Of a stretch of 64,000 nt of DNA, positions 1 to 11,239 are shown piece after piece. A program made the position numbers and the translations under genes. A model generated the notes under the pieces. The model saw only the letters and a program-made list of their open reading frames with translations, made no database searches and was not told the origin of the DNA. The DNA lies in assembly GCA_013339765.2 (NCBI GenBank), contig CM023449.1:102774417-102838416 (forward strand), written 5' to 3'. The stretch's first letter is position 1. Each line of letters starts with the position of its first letter. This DNA is from Haemaphysalis longicornis. Taxonomy: Eukaryota > Arthropoda > Arachnida > Ixodida > Ixodidae.

Positions 1-71
1 GGCCTGTGCAGTTCTATTGAACAATGTTTTCTCTTCCCATTAGGATGTGGTAGAGCTACTGGATGTAAATA

Positions 72-1690
72 TTACGTAAGGTCTTTCGGGGCTGGCACTC
101 TTGGGTTTTTTAAAACATTTTCTGGGGGTTTAAATAGAGGTACCCGCTCGTGCTGCAACGAATAATACAGGAAAGGTCCCACATTCATCTCATCATCATA
201 TTTGCAAAGGGTACCCGGCATACCAGACCCTTCAGACTTGGCACAGTTTCCTTTGGCCTTCGTTCGAGCCGCAACTACTGAGGGCGTCCGGAGCGACCCG
301 GGTGGCACAGGCGGTGCGGCGGGGATGGGCACTACTGCGGTTTCTTCCGTCTCCATCTCCTCCGTGCCTTCGAATGTGCTTCGGGTCAGTGGAGAGGAAG
401 CAGTGGATGCAGCAACATCCCCAACGGCCGTGGTTGCCACCACAGCCACTTCTGATGAAGCAGGCAGTGCGGTGGCGGGTTGGACCACCGGAGGCAACCC
501 GATGGGCAGCGGGAGTGGGACCAGGTCCGACTCGCGGTACTGGGTCCCTGCAGGAAACAGACGCCGCTCCGACCCCGGCGAGCCGCGTCGGCGTACCTCC
601 CCAGGGGGGAAGAGGCGGACCTGTTTCGCACCTTCGGGAAGGTGATGTTTTGTGTGAAATATATGTTTAATATTTTCTTCTCGAGTTGAACGTTCTCGCA
701 TTTTCTAGAGTACGCCGCGTGTGGGCCCTGATAGTTAAAGAAGAGGAGTTGTTGTGAGCTTAAAATTATCTGTGAGATGGTCATGTTGGGCGCACTTGGC
801 ACAGGTTAGTTGGCCCCGACACACGTTCGTACCATGCCCGAACCACTGGCACTTGAAACACAGCGGCAGATTCGGGATTTATGCTCGTACAGAACCCCGT
901 ATAAAACCAGAATGGATGTGCTTTCGAATGACGGAATGGTCGAATGTTAGGACGATACGTCTAGTGGGTGCTACCTGATTGTCTCTTCTTATGGTTATGC
1001 GCATAACAGCCGTCTCACCTTGACTTTTCAGGCATTCAAGAAGATGGGCGTCTGTCACGTTTGCACGATCTTGCTCCGAGATCACGCCCTGCGAGCTGTT
1101 GAGGCTAGGAAGGGGGGTGTTACCTTGATTTCAAGGTCGCCAATTCGGATCTTCTCCTGGGGTTCTGTGGCCTGCTGTTGGCTATGCACATCGAAAAAGA
1201 TCTCGCCGGTTCTTTGTTTGTTAGGTTTAAAGAAATCACCTACAATACTTTCCGGAAACTTGGAAATCAAGAACACGGACTGTGAAGCAATGGGCGTGGC
1301 TTGTGGAAGAGACTCATTTACCAAGAAGTGGAGGTAGTTATCGGGTTTTCGGATTGTCATGGTGGGAAGGGGTGGAATCTTGGGTTTGGGGAATCTTGAA
1401 AAGAACTACAGCTTGTGTAAAAGCAGGGGAAGGGGATACTTTTTTCGTCAGCCTTTCCTTGATAGCACAACAGGTCCTGGAGCTCCCTGTCTGGTAAACC
1501 GAGATGGAGCCAATCTGTCGGAGCTTTATTTGAATTGAATTATTTTTTTTCCAGCACAAAGAACCAATACACTATGAAAACATTACAGGAGGATGTCCCA
1601 AAGTCAGCGACTGTCGGGGGACCTCCTATGTCTAACAGGTGGGGTAACGGTGCGGTAGAGGGTTCAGTGGTTGAGACTAGACCAAAACGA
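72..1690 (-). pseudogene. Non-LTR retrotransposon ORF1 (gag-like, CCHC zinc knuckles), decayed
   Basis: Read on the minus strand from about 1690 down to 72 this is the nucleic-acid-binding ORF1 protein of a tick-type I/Jockey-superfamily LINE. Around 780-880 the minus strand encodes two zinc knuckles in the order CFKCQWFGHGTNVC then CAKCAQHDH, the usual CX2CX4HX4C arrangement. Upstream lies the conserved stretch containing RRIVLTFD followed by IRGSVRA, and downstream a Pro/Ser/Thr-rich tail ending at 72. The frame is broken: a stop sits just before the first knuckle (about 880), and the N-terminal part (about 1080-1560) is split over several frames. No endonuclease/RT follows within the window because ORF2 would lie left of base 1. 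ORF1 proteins coat the LINE RNA. The function is safe from the knuckles; the clade is inferred. Confidence 0.7.
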
Positions 1691-1699
1691 TTAAAAACA

Positions 1700-2960
1700 A
1701 TACAAATATAAAATCTAGCAAACTAATACATCATAAATATTGTCACATTAAGACCATAGGGTACATAACATACATATGGGTTGCCACTCATTGTGGAAAA
1801 AGGGCACAATAAAGAAAAACTAAGGCATGTGTACAATAATTAGAAGAAACCTACATATGTTACAGAATATATATGTGGGTTTTCAAGATATGGTGACAAA
1901 CTGGACAATAAAAAAAAGAAGGTATGCGTACAATAAATAAACAGAGAAAGAAAAAGGAAGAACACATGGTGCTACGGATAAAGGAAAAGATCAAGTCGAA
2001 GCAAGTCTTAGGAAGGTAGATCGTTTTAACATTGAACAAAATAGTTTTAGCACGGTTATGGAATATGCGTTGACTAAGAGATATTTTAATGCTATGGGGC
2101 AAGCGCTCCGACGGCCGCCGTTTGAGGTTTCTACCCTTCACCTTAAAAATCATTACCACGGTCGGATACAGCATTAGTATGGGGATCGGAGTCCACGGTG
2201 TCGCCAATACCGTCACAAAGATTACTCAAGGTGCCCTGTGCGGGGGCTGCTACGTCTGCCTGGTGGTTGCGAATTCTAGGAAGGGACACTCCTGAAGAAC
2301 TCTTGGTACTGCTTATTGATTAAACTAGGGCTCCATGCTTTGGTTTTGTTTGTTTATGTTTTCTTTTTACTGGCAGGCCTCTCCCGGCGGTATTATACGT
2401 AACGCATGAAACAAAGTAGATAAGTTAACATAACAGAATGAACTCTTATACGCAATCCTTCAGTGGAACTCGTCAAATAAATAGTGATTCAGGGGTGGCA
2501 TCCGCATACAAAGCTAAGTGACAGAAACAGTGTGGCGTAGATTGTTTATAGCCTGGGGAGCACATTTTAAGGAAACGATGTTTGTTGCTCAGATCACAAT
2601 TGCAGTGACTCGTCCTAAAAACCACAAAAATACAAACCCAATGGCTGTAATGATTGAAATTGTAAATGATCTCCCCACATAAATAGACAGTGCCAGTGAT
2701 AAAATCGGTAGCTACGGAGAGTGGTATACGCAAGCAAACGAAAACAAACTGGCACTGAGCAATTTGGAATTATGACAAATTATTAGCGTTAGGTGGTTCT
2801 TACTTCATCAATCTGCTGGGCGACGCGTTCTATAAGAAATACTGCAAAATCATAATGTAACCCTTAAAATTTAGTAATCGTGTCTCGTTTTGAATATGCC
2901 GAGAAAGCTGTAAAATACTACAAGATCGATAATGGTGCCCCAAGCAATACAAAGTGAAAA
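1700..2960. other. No recognisable gene; AT-rich intergenic DNA
   Basis: Short open frames only, none with a motif I recognise. A GC-richer patch at about 2085-2280 may be the 5' part of another decayed LINE ORF1 on the minus strand, but no diagnostic motif is visible. Confidence 0.4.
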
Positions 2961-2961
2961 A

Positions 2962-3001
2962 ATTCCCCACGCATTATACACGAGTGTAATGCGTGGGGAA
3001 T
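2962..3001. repeat. Perfect 15-bp inverted repeat (hairpin)
   Basis: Left arm ATTCCCCACGCATTA at 2962-2976 and its exact reverse complement at 2987-3001 flank a 10-base loop. It is followed by short direct repeats of the type AATACACGAGT to about 3032. It could be a palindromic insertion footprint or the terminus of a small element; no coding sequence is associated. Confidence 0.75.
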
Positions 3002-3054
3002 ACACGAATACACGAGTGCGAATACACGAGTTGATTACGCAGGGGCGGTAAACG

Positions 3055-3315
3055 AGTGGAGTGGAGAGGGTACGCGTGGAGTGGAGAGGGTACGCGTGGA
3101 GAGGGTGAGGAGACGCGCCCTCACGTGGCGCAACCCGTTACTACGCCCGCGCAGCCGCGCGCGCCCGCGCCCAACCCGCCGGAGCGCAGTCGATGCGCGC
3201 GCCCTCACGCGGCGCCGCTTCGTTGCTAGGGGAGAGGAGGAGGAGCGCGGAGAGATAACACCTGCTGGCGGAGCGGGCTGCGGACGGCGCGCCGGACGGA
3301 TGACAAGGGTCGGTT
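3055..3315. repeat. Short tandem repeat plus GC-rich, CpG-dense block
   Basis: From 3055 to about 3105 a ~20-bp unit (GTGGAGTGGAGAGGGTACGC) is repeated about 2.5 times. It runs into a ~200-bp CpG-rich block with two copies of a GCGCCCTCACG(T/C)GGCGC motif (about 3115 and 3200) and the segment CGGCGCCGCTTCGTTGCTAGG. The open frames here are compositional, not coding. The block may be a dispersed repeat or a CpG-island remnant. Confidence 0.5.
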
Positions 3316-3319
3316 AAGA

Positions 3320-4080
3320 AGTGCATTCGCACTTAAAACAGCACTTATTCACTCGCGGAGACAGCTTCAACCTTAAAAGTGGCACTGGCAAAGTGTGCAG
3401 ATCGCTTTATTTTGAATAAAAAGCAGATGGTCACTTTCATCTCAACCTAACATTGCCGAGACGCGTTCTAGCGAGAGAAACGGTGGGAGCACTGGCGCTT
3501 CCGCGTTAAAATTGCCAATTTGTCTCGGCGAGGAAATGGGGAGTAGAAACGGGAAAATATATGAAAAGGAGTGGTTGCCCCAACCAAAATGAAAAAAAAA
3601 ACAGAAGAAAAGATCCACCGTTCTTGCATATACTAAAACTCTTTTTGTAATTCCTAATTTTTTTTACTAAATATTGTTTGTTATCTACCGGGTGTGGACA
3701 CGCACCAGCAAGAAAATTGTGCTTACACTTTAGCGGTGGTGGATTATGATTATAAGTAACTCTAACTCTGAACAAGCAGCTAAAGTGGGCAATAAAACAT
3801 AATCGAGAGTGGTTTGCACAAACAAAACCAATTACACAAAAAGCATTTTGCACATTGCTCCTAATCTTAAATCCTTTTTGTACTTGTCTTGTTACTTCTA
3901 CTCACCGTGGCGACAAGACAAAGCAAGAACAAATGCTGAAGAATAGGTGTGATACTTTAGGAATATCACTAGCCTCTAGGCGCAACATGGAAGACCAATA
4001 GGCATAGGGTTCTCCAACGATTAGGTGCGCACGAACTGTCATCGGCGGATGCCCTTCACACCAGCTACGTCTTTAGCCCC
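3320..4080. other. No recognisable gene
   Basis: AT-rich DNA between the GC-rich block and the 5' end of the LINE at about 4085. I see no motif, long open frame or repeat here. Confidence 0.4.
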
Positions 4081-4336
4081 TCGTTTCTTTGTATATGGAC
4101 ACCCCCGCTCTCATGATTGGTACCACGAGGATCCCTGTGTCACACGCAATCCCGGGATTTAATATCTTGGACATCGGAGTGCCTACCGGGCAGTTACAAC
4201 CATCTCAATGTGCGACCACGCCGCCGACCGCGCGAGGCCTACATCGGCCTCGCGATTCCATCTAGCTCGCTTGAGCTGCAGCGGTGGCGTTCCATGCAAC
4301 CGGCTGCGGCGCAGCAACGCTGCTCAATACCCGAAC

Positions 4337-4546
4337 ATGGAAAACGTCGTCGAAGGTGAAGGGATGGACCCCGCTGACTCTCAGAAGCCTGGCTGGGCCA
4401 CCATCAGGCACCGCCAACAGGTCTTGCACGCCGAGGAACAAGCCTCCACAAGCATGATGAATACCCCAGGCTCAATGCGCGCAGCACAATGCCGCCGGCG
4501 TCCTCCGAAGCGCCAGCCACCTGCTTCCCCACTGCCATCCTCCGAG
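4337..4546 (+). pseudogene. LINE ORF1, N-terminal part before nested insertion
   Basis: The frame opens at an ATG at 4337 with MENVVEGEGMDP, the recurrent N-terminus of tick I-clade ORF1 proteins, and runs in a polar Gln/Arg/Pro-rich region until about 4546. There the sequence turns into GAGAGAGAGAAAAAGAGAG, the reverse complement of another LINE's 3' end. ORF1 resumes at about 5488. Confidence 0.55.
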
Positions 4547-5475
4547 AGAGAGAGAAAAAGAGAGAAACTTTACTGAAACACCTCCAGAGCGGTTAGGCTA
4601 CCCCTTCATGGGGTCCGTCACCGTGAAGTGGCCTGGACGTCGTGTCGACTGCGTCCTTAAGGCAACTTCCGGGTTCTGCCCATGGGGCCAGGGAGGCTGC
4701 GCCCCCCTCCCCCGCGGCTTCTCCCGGTCACTGCCTCTCGAGGGACGCCACGACCTGCATGGACGGCCTGGAGTTGTAGTTCATAAGTCATAGCTCCTTG
4801 TTGCAGCCTCCAGCTGTGGTGGGATCGTTGTCTTCTCGCTTCACTCACGTGGGTTCACCTCACTGTTCCACAGGGATGTGAGCTGCCGTAGCTCGCTCCT
4901 TCGCACACAACCTACATACGTCCCTATCCTACACACTAGGGCAAATTTACTTGGCCAGCACCGGGGTGATCAGGGATCCAGTCTGCAGCGGTCGGTAAAG
5001 CACTGCCTCCGCGCGGGTGAGTCCCGGGTGCTGGGGTGGCATAGTTATCCCATTCAGTCGATACCACTTCACGATATCGTTGTAGTTGGTCATTGTGTCC
5101 TTCCTGATGTCGAATGGTCTCCCCTCCGGGTCAGCCTGGCTAGCTGCCGCGCGATTGGCGAGTCCTTGCTTGACTGCATTGGCCGTCTCGTTGTGGTTCT
5201 CGTTCCCCCTGCTCGAGACACGTGAACCCATGTGGGCCGGGAACCGTTTGATTGATACCTCTGTCGTGATTTCTTTCGTCTTGCGCAGGATGTCCGCCGC
5301 TGCCCTGCACACGCTGTTATTTGCATAGTTCAGCTCTGCTGTGCGGGAGTCACACAGCACCATCCTACAGGCCGAGTTCGCGATAGCCAGGGCGATGGCC
5401 ACCTCCTATGTTTGATGTACCTTCTTAGTATAAAAGCTCCCGACTGTCTTTGTCTCCCCGGTTGATATAACCCTT
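4547..5475 (-). mobile_element. Nested antisense I-clade LINE 3' fragment (RNase H tail)
   Basis: The minus strand carries the C-terminal RNase H of a related LINE. The signature DSRTAELNYANN (Asp of the RNase H core) lies at about 5340-5370 and HPGLTRAEAVLYRPLQTGS at about 4965-5020, and the element ends at about 4547-4580 in the reverse complement of AGTTTCTCTCTTTTTCTCTC. It is 5'-truncated at about 5455-5475, as expected for abortive target-primed reverse transcription. One in-frame stop is visible upstream of EVAIALAIA. It splits ORF1 of the plus-strand LINE and is therefore younger than it. The exact junctions are not resolved. Confidence 0.75.
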
Positions 5476-5487
5476 AAGCCTCCGACG

Positions 5488-6270
5488 TCAAAATTATCTT
5501 ACGCCCACGCGGCGGACAAGCCTTAACGTCTGTCGCACAAGCAACGCTAGCTGACGTCATCCAGGTTCAAGCTGGATTAGCCCCGAACCGAGATGACAAG
5601 ATAAGAATTAACCAGGTCGCCAATTACGTCATCATCAGCACCCCATGAGAAGACCGTCACGTTTCGGCACCAGCCAACAGTGTTTTCTGTGTAATCTTCA
5701 GCATTCCCGAGGACGATACTCGAGAGCATATCATGAACAGCATTTGCAACTACAACCCGTATCTTAAAATACTGGACGCCAAATTGTTGAACTCTTCCAA
5801 TATGGTTCAAATTTTCTTCGACGGCATGCAAGTCCCCTATTGTATCCCTGCAAGCCGTTTCGGAGGAAGGCAGAGGCCTGCACAGTATGTTGGCAGGCCG
5901 TACACACACCAGATGTGTGCCCGAATTCGAACGCTCAAGCTTGTCCCCGCTGCTTCAACTGCGGCACAGTGAACCCCGCTGAAGCCCACCGGTGTTCTCT
6001 TAGGTACATCGTCGGTGAGGGCCCTCATGTCACTGGGACTGCGGATTGCCCTAAACGATTCCAAACGCGCAGATGGCAACCCACATTTGCCCAGATCGTG
6101 GTGGAAGGCTGCAACATCAACAAGACCCCTGAAAAAGACGCCGAATTCCCGCCATCACAAGATAAACCAAATGATCATCCCACCAGCCAGGCCAACGACG
6201 CGGGACCCAAAACAACTGGTGGCACTCCTTCTCGCCCCACCGCCGGGCGACCTCGTCAAGACCCGAACTG
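5488..6270 (+). pseudogene. LINE ORF1, C-terminal part with zinc knuckles
   Basis: ORF1 resumes with KIILRPRGG (about 5488), the conserved start of the ORF1 central domain, and continues through IRINQVANYVIIST to a cysteine-rich region at about 5875-5995: CTVCWQAVHTPDVC and CPRCFNCGTVNPAEAHRC, zinc knuckles with extra spacing. At least one stop (about 5647) and a frame change near 5840 break it. The tail after 6010 is a Thr/Pro-rich linker. This is the other half of the ORF1 that starts at 4337. Confidence 0.65.
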
Positions 6271-6706
6271 AACTTCAGAAAACAGGTGAGCTACCCGAGC
6301 GCCTCTCGCCCTGGATCGTCGCACCGTCTCCTGCCCCCTGCCTCCCTCCTCCCTCCCTCCCATGACATCCTTAAAGAGCTTAACGCCATTAGGGCGGAAA
6401 TGACTCTCCTTCGCCAGGAGAACGCAGCACTCAGGCAGAAAAACCAATCTGTGACACAGAGAATTACTCATCACGTAGAAGAAGCTCCCTCTCCCTCTCC
6501 CAATCCCCCACCACCCAAGCGTAAGACAGTTTCAGACGACTCCCAGTCCGCTCCCAATACTCCAACTTTTATCAAGCTCTACTAGGGAATCTCTCCGTTG
6601 TTCAAGCCAACTTTGAAGAACTACGAACAGAACTGCACAATTTCACGTGGGAAATGTTTGCCAGTATTACACTCCACGGCCCCTCCTGCGGTGAACCAGC
6701 CCCCTT

Positions 6707-7425
6707 ATGACACCACATATGAGCAACAATAAGAAAGTGCTCCGAGTCTGGCAGTGGAATTGCAGAGGGAACCGTAGGCAACGCTCCAATCTGCAAATGC
6801 TCATTCAGTCTACGGAGTTACCCCTGCAGTTATTATGTTACAAGAAACAGCCACTGCAATTAAGCTCCCGGGTTACAAGAAGTTCCAATGTACAACTAAT
6901 CCAAAACCGGCGGTATTGATTCAACGGAATGTGCCAGCTGAAAGACCTCAATTCGATAGCGTTGATATCGCACATGATCTTGTCGTCTTATTTCCCCCTT
7001 AACGAGATGCACTTGGGATATACATACTTAACGTATATAGCAGCCACAAACATACTTGGCACAAATTTTTGTCACCTATTTTCTCTTGCTAAGCAGGCAG
7101 CCTCGAATCACACGCTGATCATAGCAGGGGAATTCAATGCCCCTCATACTGCTTGGGGATACTCTCATTGTACAAAGAAGGGTCGCCTACTATGAGAACA
7201 AATACAAGCACACAGGCTTGTCATTGAGACAGATTCCTCGATCCCCACCAGAATTGGCAATGGCGTCCAAAAAGACTCCTCGCAGACCTAACTCACTCAC
7301 AAAATCAAGCGCTGCCATTCGACCTGCACTGATTCATCGCTGGGCAGCGATCACTTAATTATTCAAACGGATATCTCCCTCGACGTTACCATTCCGCCGC
7401 GAACCAGACAAACCTATTTTACTAA
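6707..7425 (+). pseudogene. LINE ORF2, AP-like endonuclease domain
   Basis: ORF2 opens near 6707 with VLRVWQWNCRGNR, the N-terminal WNCRG block of the exonuclease-endonuclease-phosphatase fold. LIIAGEFNAPHTAWGY at about 7114-7160 is the block normally read GDFN, with Asp changed to Glu here. SLGSDHLII at about 7335-7360 is the C-terminal SDH block. Frames shift at least three times between these blocks, and the LQET block near 6840 is damaged. In active elements this domain nicks the target DNA to prime reverse transcription. Confidence 0.65.
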
Positions 7426-8960
7426 TTGGGAAAGAATTCCGCAACGTCTAACAACCCCTCGCAAGAAGTTAGCACCGACAACTTCCAGGACTGGGTAGAC
7501 AGAATCATCTCCGATGCCCGACATGTAAGCACTCGCTTAGACCCACAAATTTCTTCGGATGTAGTAGATTCCCGGCTACAGCACATGTGGGAAGCATTCA
7601 AAAGCATACAACGCAGCTGGCGCTACAACAAGCACAACCGCAAACTTTGCCTGGAGCTATCTGAGTTAACCGAGTTCATACAAAATCACGCTGCCGAATT
7701 AGCGCGAGATCAATGGGGCCAGATCTGTGATCAGATGAAGGGAAACTTAAGTATGAAACGCACAAGGTCACTTCTCAGACATATTCTAGATCCCGAACGG
7801 TCCAAGACAACTCAGTTGAATCATCTATCCGCCATAGTTCATAATTTCCCGGGCAGAAATCAGCAACTCCTCAATAAGGTACGCTCTCTTTACATCCCGA
7901 TAGGCGATAGACAGGCTCTTCCGCCCTATTCAGGGGAAGCTAATGCTGAAATGACGGAAGCAGAGGTACGAGCCACCCTCCTCCATATTCGCCCAGGGTC
8001 GGCCCCAGGACCAGACGGCATCACAAATAAGATGCTCCGTAATTTAGACGACCAATCTATTTCAACACTTACAAAATGCTATAACCATTTTTGGAAACTC
8101 GGCGCTCTACCCCAGTCCTGGAAGCACGCAAAAATTGCCCTGATACATAAACCGGGGAGGCCGCGCAATATTGAACATCTTCGGCCCATCTCTCTCACTT
8201 CATGCATTGGAAAAGTACTAAAGCACATCATCCATATTCGCCTAACGAATTATCTCAACTGTACTAATTTTTTTCCTCACTCTATGATTGGCTTTAGATC
8301 CGTATTGTCCACTCAGGATATTCTTGTTCAACTCTTCCGGAAATAATTAACCCTCCATCAAAAATGGACACGGCCGCTGTACTTGCCCTAGACATCACGA
8401 AGGCATTTGACCGGGTATCACCCAAGGCAATCTTGTAAGGGCTGGCAACAGCCTCCCCTGGAGAACGTACTTACAACTACGCCAGGGACTTTCTCGCGTC
8501 TCGCACTGCAATTATCCAGGTCGGAGACGTCACATCAGACGTTGTTGAACTCCCCTCCGTTGGCACTCCGCAGAACGCCGTACTGTATCCGCTTTTGTTG
8601 AATCTCGCCCTGCTCAAATCCCCAAGAGGCTGGAAAGAATCTCGCACCTTCACTTTAGCCTGCACGCGGATGATATTAGAATCTGGGTACCTAGTTGTTG
8701 TGATGCCCTGATAGAAGAAGCCCTACAAGCTGGTGCACAGGTGGTTGTCGAGGAGGCGGGTGCGGCAGGACTCAACTGTTGGCCTCAGAAATCTGAGCTC
8801 CTTCTTTTACCCAGGAAGCATAGATCGGAAGCCCAACCGGACATAAGAATTCAGATTGGGACCAACACCGTCCCAACAGTAGGAAGTGTTAAATTCCTTG
8901 TCTTCTCATACAGCGTAACAGATCAAACACTCAATTTATATAGCTAAATACATCGCATTT
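7426..8960 (+). pseudogene. LINE ORF2, reverse transcriptase domain
   Basis: The longest open stretch of the element (7426-8346) holds the RT N-terminal blocks: RPGSAPGPDGITNKMLRNL (about 8000), IALIHKPGRP...HLRPISLTSCIGKVLKHII (about 8140-8230) and MIGFRSVLSTQDIL (about 8284). After a stop at 8344 the next frame gives ALDITKAFDRV (about 8385, catalytic Asp) and later LHADDIRIW (about 8659, the YADD box with Tyr changed to His), then GLNCWPQKSELLLLP. Several frameshifts separate these blocks. It copies LINE RNA at the nicked target in active relatives; this copy is dead. Confidence 0.75.
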
Positions 8961-9321
8961 AAATAAATCTATCGGCCTAATTCCATGAATAACCACTTGT
9001 CACAAAGGATTTAAGGAGACAGAAAGACTCCAGCTGGTACAAGCTTTCTTGATAAGCCGCATCACCTACTCGGTCCCTTATCTTCACGTAACAAAAACCG
9101 AACTGCAGAAAATTGTTTGCCTCATTAGAAAAGCTTATAAGGCGGCGTTACAAGTGCCCATGGACGCATCCACTGCTCGACTCGAACATCTGGAGGTCTA
9201 TAATATCTCAGAGGAACTAGTCCAAGCCCATCATTATTCAACTGCGGAGTCTTTCGGCCACCTCCACCGGAATGCACATACTAGATCGCCTGAAGCTGCA
9301 CGCCCCTTTAATTACTAAGAA

Positions 9322-11206
9322 GTGACTCCCATTCCCCACGATACGCATGCCTGTTTTATAGTCCGCCCCATACCACGCAATATGCACCCCATTCATCACA
9401 AGGGTCACAGGGAGCATAGAGCACGAGAGCTGTGCCGGCGCTTTCCAATAAATCCAGGCATACTTTATGTCGACGCGGCGGACTATCGACACCACGCCGC
9501 ATACGCAGTGGCAGTAGTCGACCGACCAAATTCCCCCCCCCCCATCACCTCCCTTTCCGTCCGTACCACCGGTCCCGCGACGGCGGAAGAGACGGCAGTT
9601 GCACTAGCCTTAAAGGGACAGACAACCGATTTTGTCGCGTATATGTTCTCTAGCTCATATGAAAGCCAGCATTTTATATAGCCCGATAACCACAAGCAAT
9701 TTCTAAACTAACTGGCGGAAATAATTTTAATTTGGCAGCAAACTTCCTGAAATCGGAAGGGTGGCGGTTTCGTAGTGTCGAAACTTGACACTACAATATG
9801 TGTCCCTGTCACGTGACCTGCAAACCTAGCAGCTACTGTAACTACTGAAACGTTTATTTACGTACTGAAAACCTTTTAACACAAGTATTTGTACAAGGTT
9901 AAATTGCATATGTATTTCTAAACATTATTCTGAATTTTTTAAAGAAACGCCGCCTGCCGTCGCTGGGTGCTTCTCAGCATGCCTCTCAGTGTGGCTAACT
10001 GTGCCTCCATGCCCGGAATCAACGGCAGCGCTCAGTAAACAGACCCAGCAAAGGAGCTTTGACCATTCTGCCTGAGTCAGGGGCGTTTGTTCTGCCAAAA
10101 TATTTGATTTCAGTTTCCAAATACGCCAACGGCAGCTTAAAAAGAAAAAAGAAACGTCGCGCCCGGGGAAAATCGAACTTCCCGCCTCCACAACGTGAAG
10201 CCAGATTCTACCTATCGTCTATCCCAACAGTTGGCGCATTCGTGCAAAATAGACCATTGCATTAAAAAAAACACATAAAGGAACAGGAAAGCCTGCGATT
10301 CAAACTTTTTTAGCTGGGAACAAGTTTTAAATATCGTTTTTTATTTCGCGTACATACAAAAGTATGTTGCCGAGCTACTCCATGTCATGGTTGCCAGCAT
10401 TATTTTGGGAGGGACACATACGACTCGTAGATCAAAAAATTCGATTTAAAAAGTGCTAGGGCGTTATCAGCAAAACCGTTTCTCGTCAAGGTACTTTAAG
10501 TGATGCCCTTTCATTTGGGATACAGAATATATACTCGACAAAAATCGGTTGTCTGTCCCTTTAACTCAAAGGCCAGCCGCCGCCATCCTTATCTATGATT
10601 CGTAGACGGCCGTTCAAAATTTCGGCCGGGGTCTAATAACCCGCTGGCCCTCCAAATTCTCTCCAACAATCCACCCACCACCCCGATAGAACTGATCTGG
10701 ACCTTTGCCCACACGGGTGTGGGGGGTAACGAGGCGACCCACGCTACTGCTCGAGAACCTACTATCCGAGCGGGCCCCCGCCTTGTCCCCTCCCACGGTG
10801 CCAGATCGGCTCGCCATAGCCTCCTCAGCTATCATGACTTGGTCCTACACTACCGCCTCTCCCGCCGCGCGTTTCACCCCACTTGTGTCAGCCTTAATAC
10901 CTCCCAGGAACGCACGTGGCGGCTCTTGCAGACCGACACTCTTCCATGTCGTGCAGTGCTGCCCCATATTCACCCCTCACTATTTCCCTCCCCCAACTGC
11001 CCTTCGTGCGGTGCTCTAGCAACATTGTCGCACTCCATATGGGCATGTCACAATGATCCCTTCCCCTCCATAGCGTGTGACGAGCAGTGGGAGGGTAGCA
11101 CTGTAAAGCTCGGATCCGGGGTTCCAAATCTCCCTGGTGAATCGAGCAACCACTGCCGCCGTCAGGCTCGTGCCACCGGCCACACCACCCTCTTAACAGC
11201 CTTGTA
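9322..11206 (+). pseudogene. LINE ORF2, RNase H domain and C-terminus, split by a MITE
   Basis: The RNase H domain begins near 9440 with PGILYVDAADYR (first catalytic Asp), followed by TTGPATAEETAVALAL at 9560-9610, and is cut by the TTAA-flanked insert 9614-10560. The coding frame resumes after the insert with an ILIYDSxTAVQNF block (third strand Asp), where one codon is now TAG. Skipping the insert plus one TTAA leaves the phase unchanged across the junction. The remaining ORF2 C-terminus runs to about 11206, next to the AATAAA-containing 3' end. Confidence 0.7.
9614..10560. mobile_element. 947-bp TTAA-flanked MITE with ~36-bp terminal inverted repeats
   Basis: The two ends are inverted copies: AGGGACAGACAACCGATTT... 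at 9614 and its complement ending at 10560, matching over about 36 bases with one indel and two mismatches. TTAA flanks both sides (9610-9613 and 10561-10564), and removing one TTAA plus the insert restores the interrupted RNase H frame, which fixes the boundaries. There is no transposase. Inside are a perfect 8-bp hairpin (9772-9779 with 9787-9794) and, on the minus strand near 10160-10235, a tRNA-like segment with a B-box-like AGTTCGATTTT. TTAA targets with an AGGG terminus fit the Kolobok/T2 type better than classical piggyBac (CCC ends); that assignment is inference. Confidence 0.85.
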
Positions 11207-11239
11207 AAATAAAGTTTCTCTCTCTGTATTCTCACCAAC

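Larger units (their letters stand above)
4085..11226 (+). mobile_element. I-clade non-LTR retrotransposon (LINE), degenerate, host of two nested insertions
   Basis: A plus-strand LINE with, in order, a 5' leader, ORF1 (start ATG 4337), AP-endonuclease, reverse transcriptase, RNase H and a 3' end at about 11207-11226 reading AAATAAAGTTTCTCTCTCT, the typical terminus of tick I-type LINEs. It is interrupted by an antisense LINE fragment in ORF1 (about 4547-5475) and by a TTAA-flanked MITE in RNase H (9614-10560). The RNase H domain after the RT argues for the I clade rather than Jockey/CR1. Numerous frameshifts and stops make it inactive. The left boundary is approximate because no target-site duplication could be identified. 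Confidence 0.75.

Noticed and set aside
202..670. Plus-strand frames overlapping the first LINE remnant
   Set aside because: Shadows of the minus-strand ORF1, which carries the zinc knuckles.
10158..10235. Functional tRNA on the minus strand inside the first MITE
   Set aside because: B-box-like text is present but the anticodon and acceptor arms do not pair; at most a tRNA-derived fragment.
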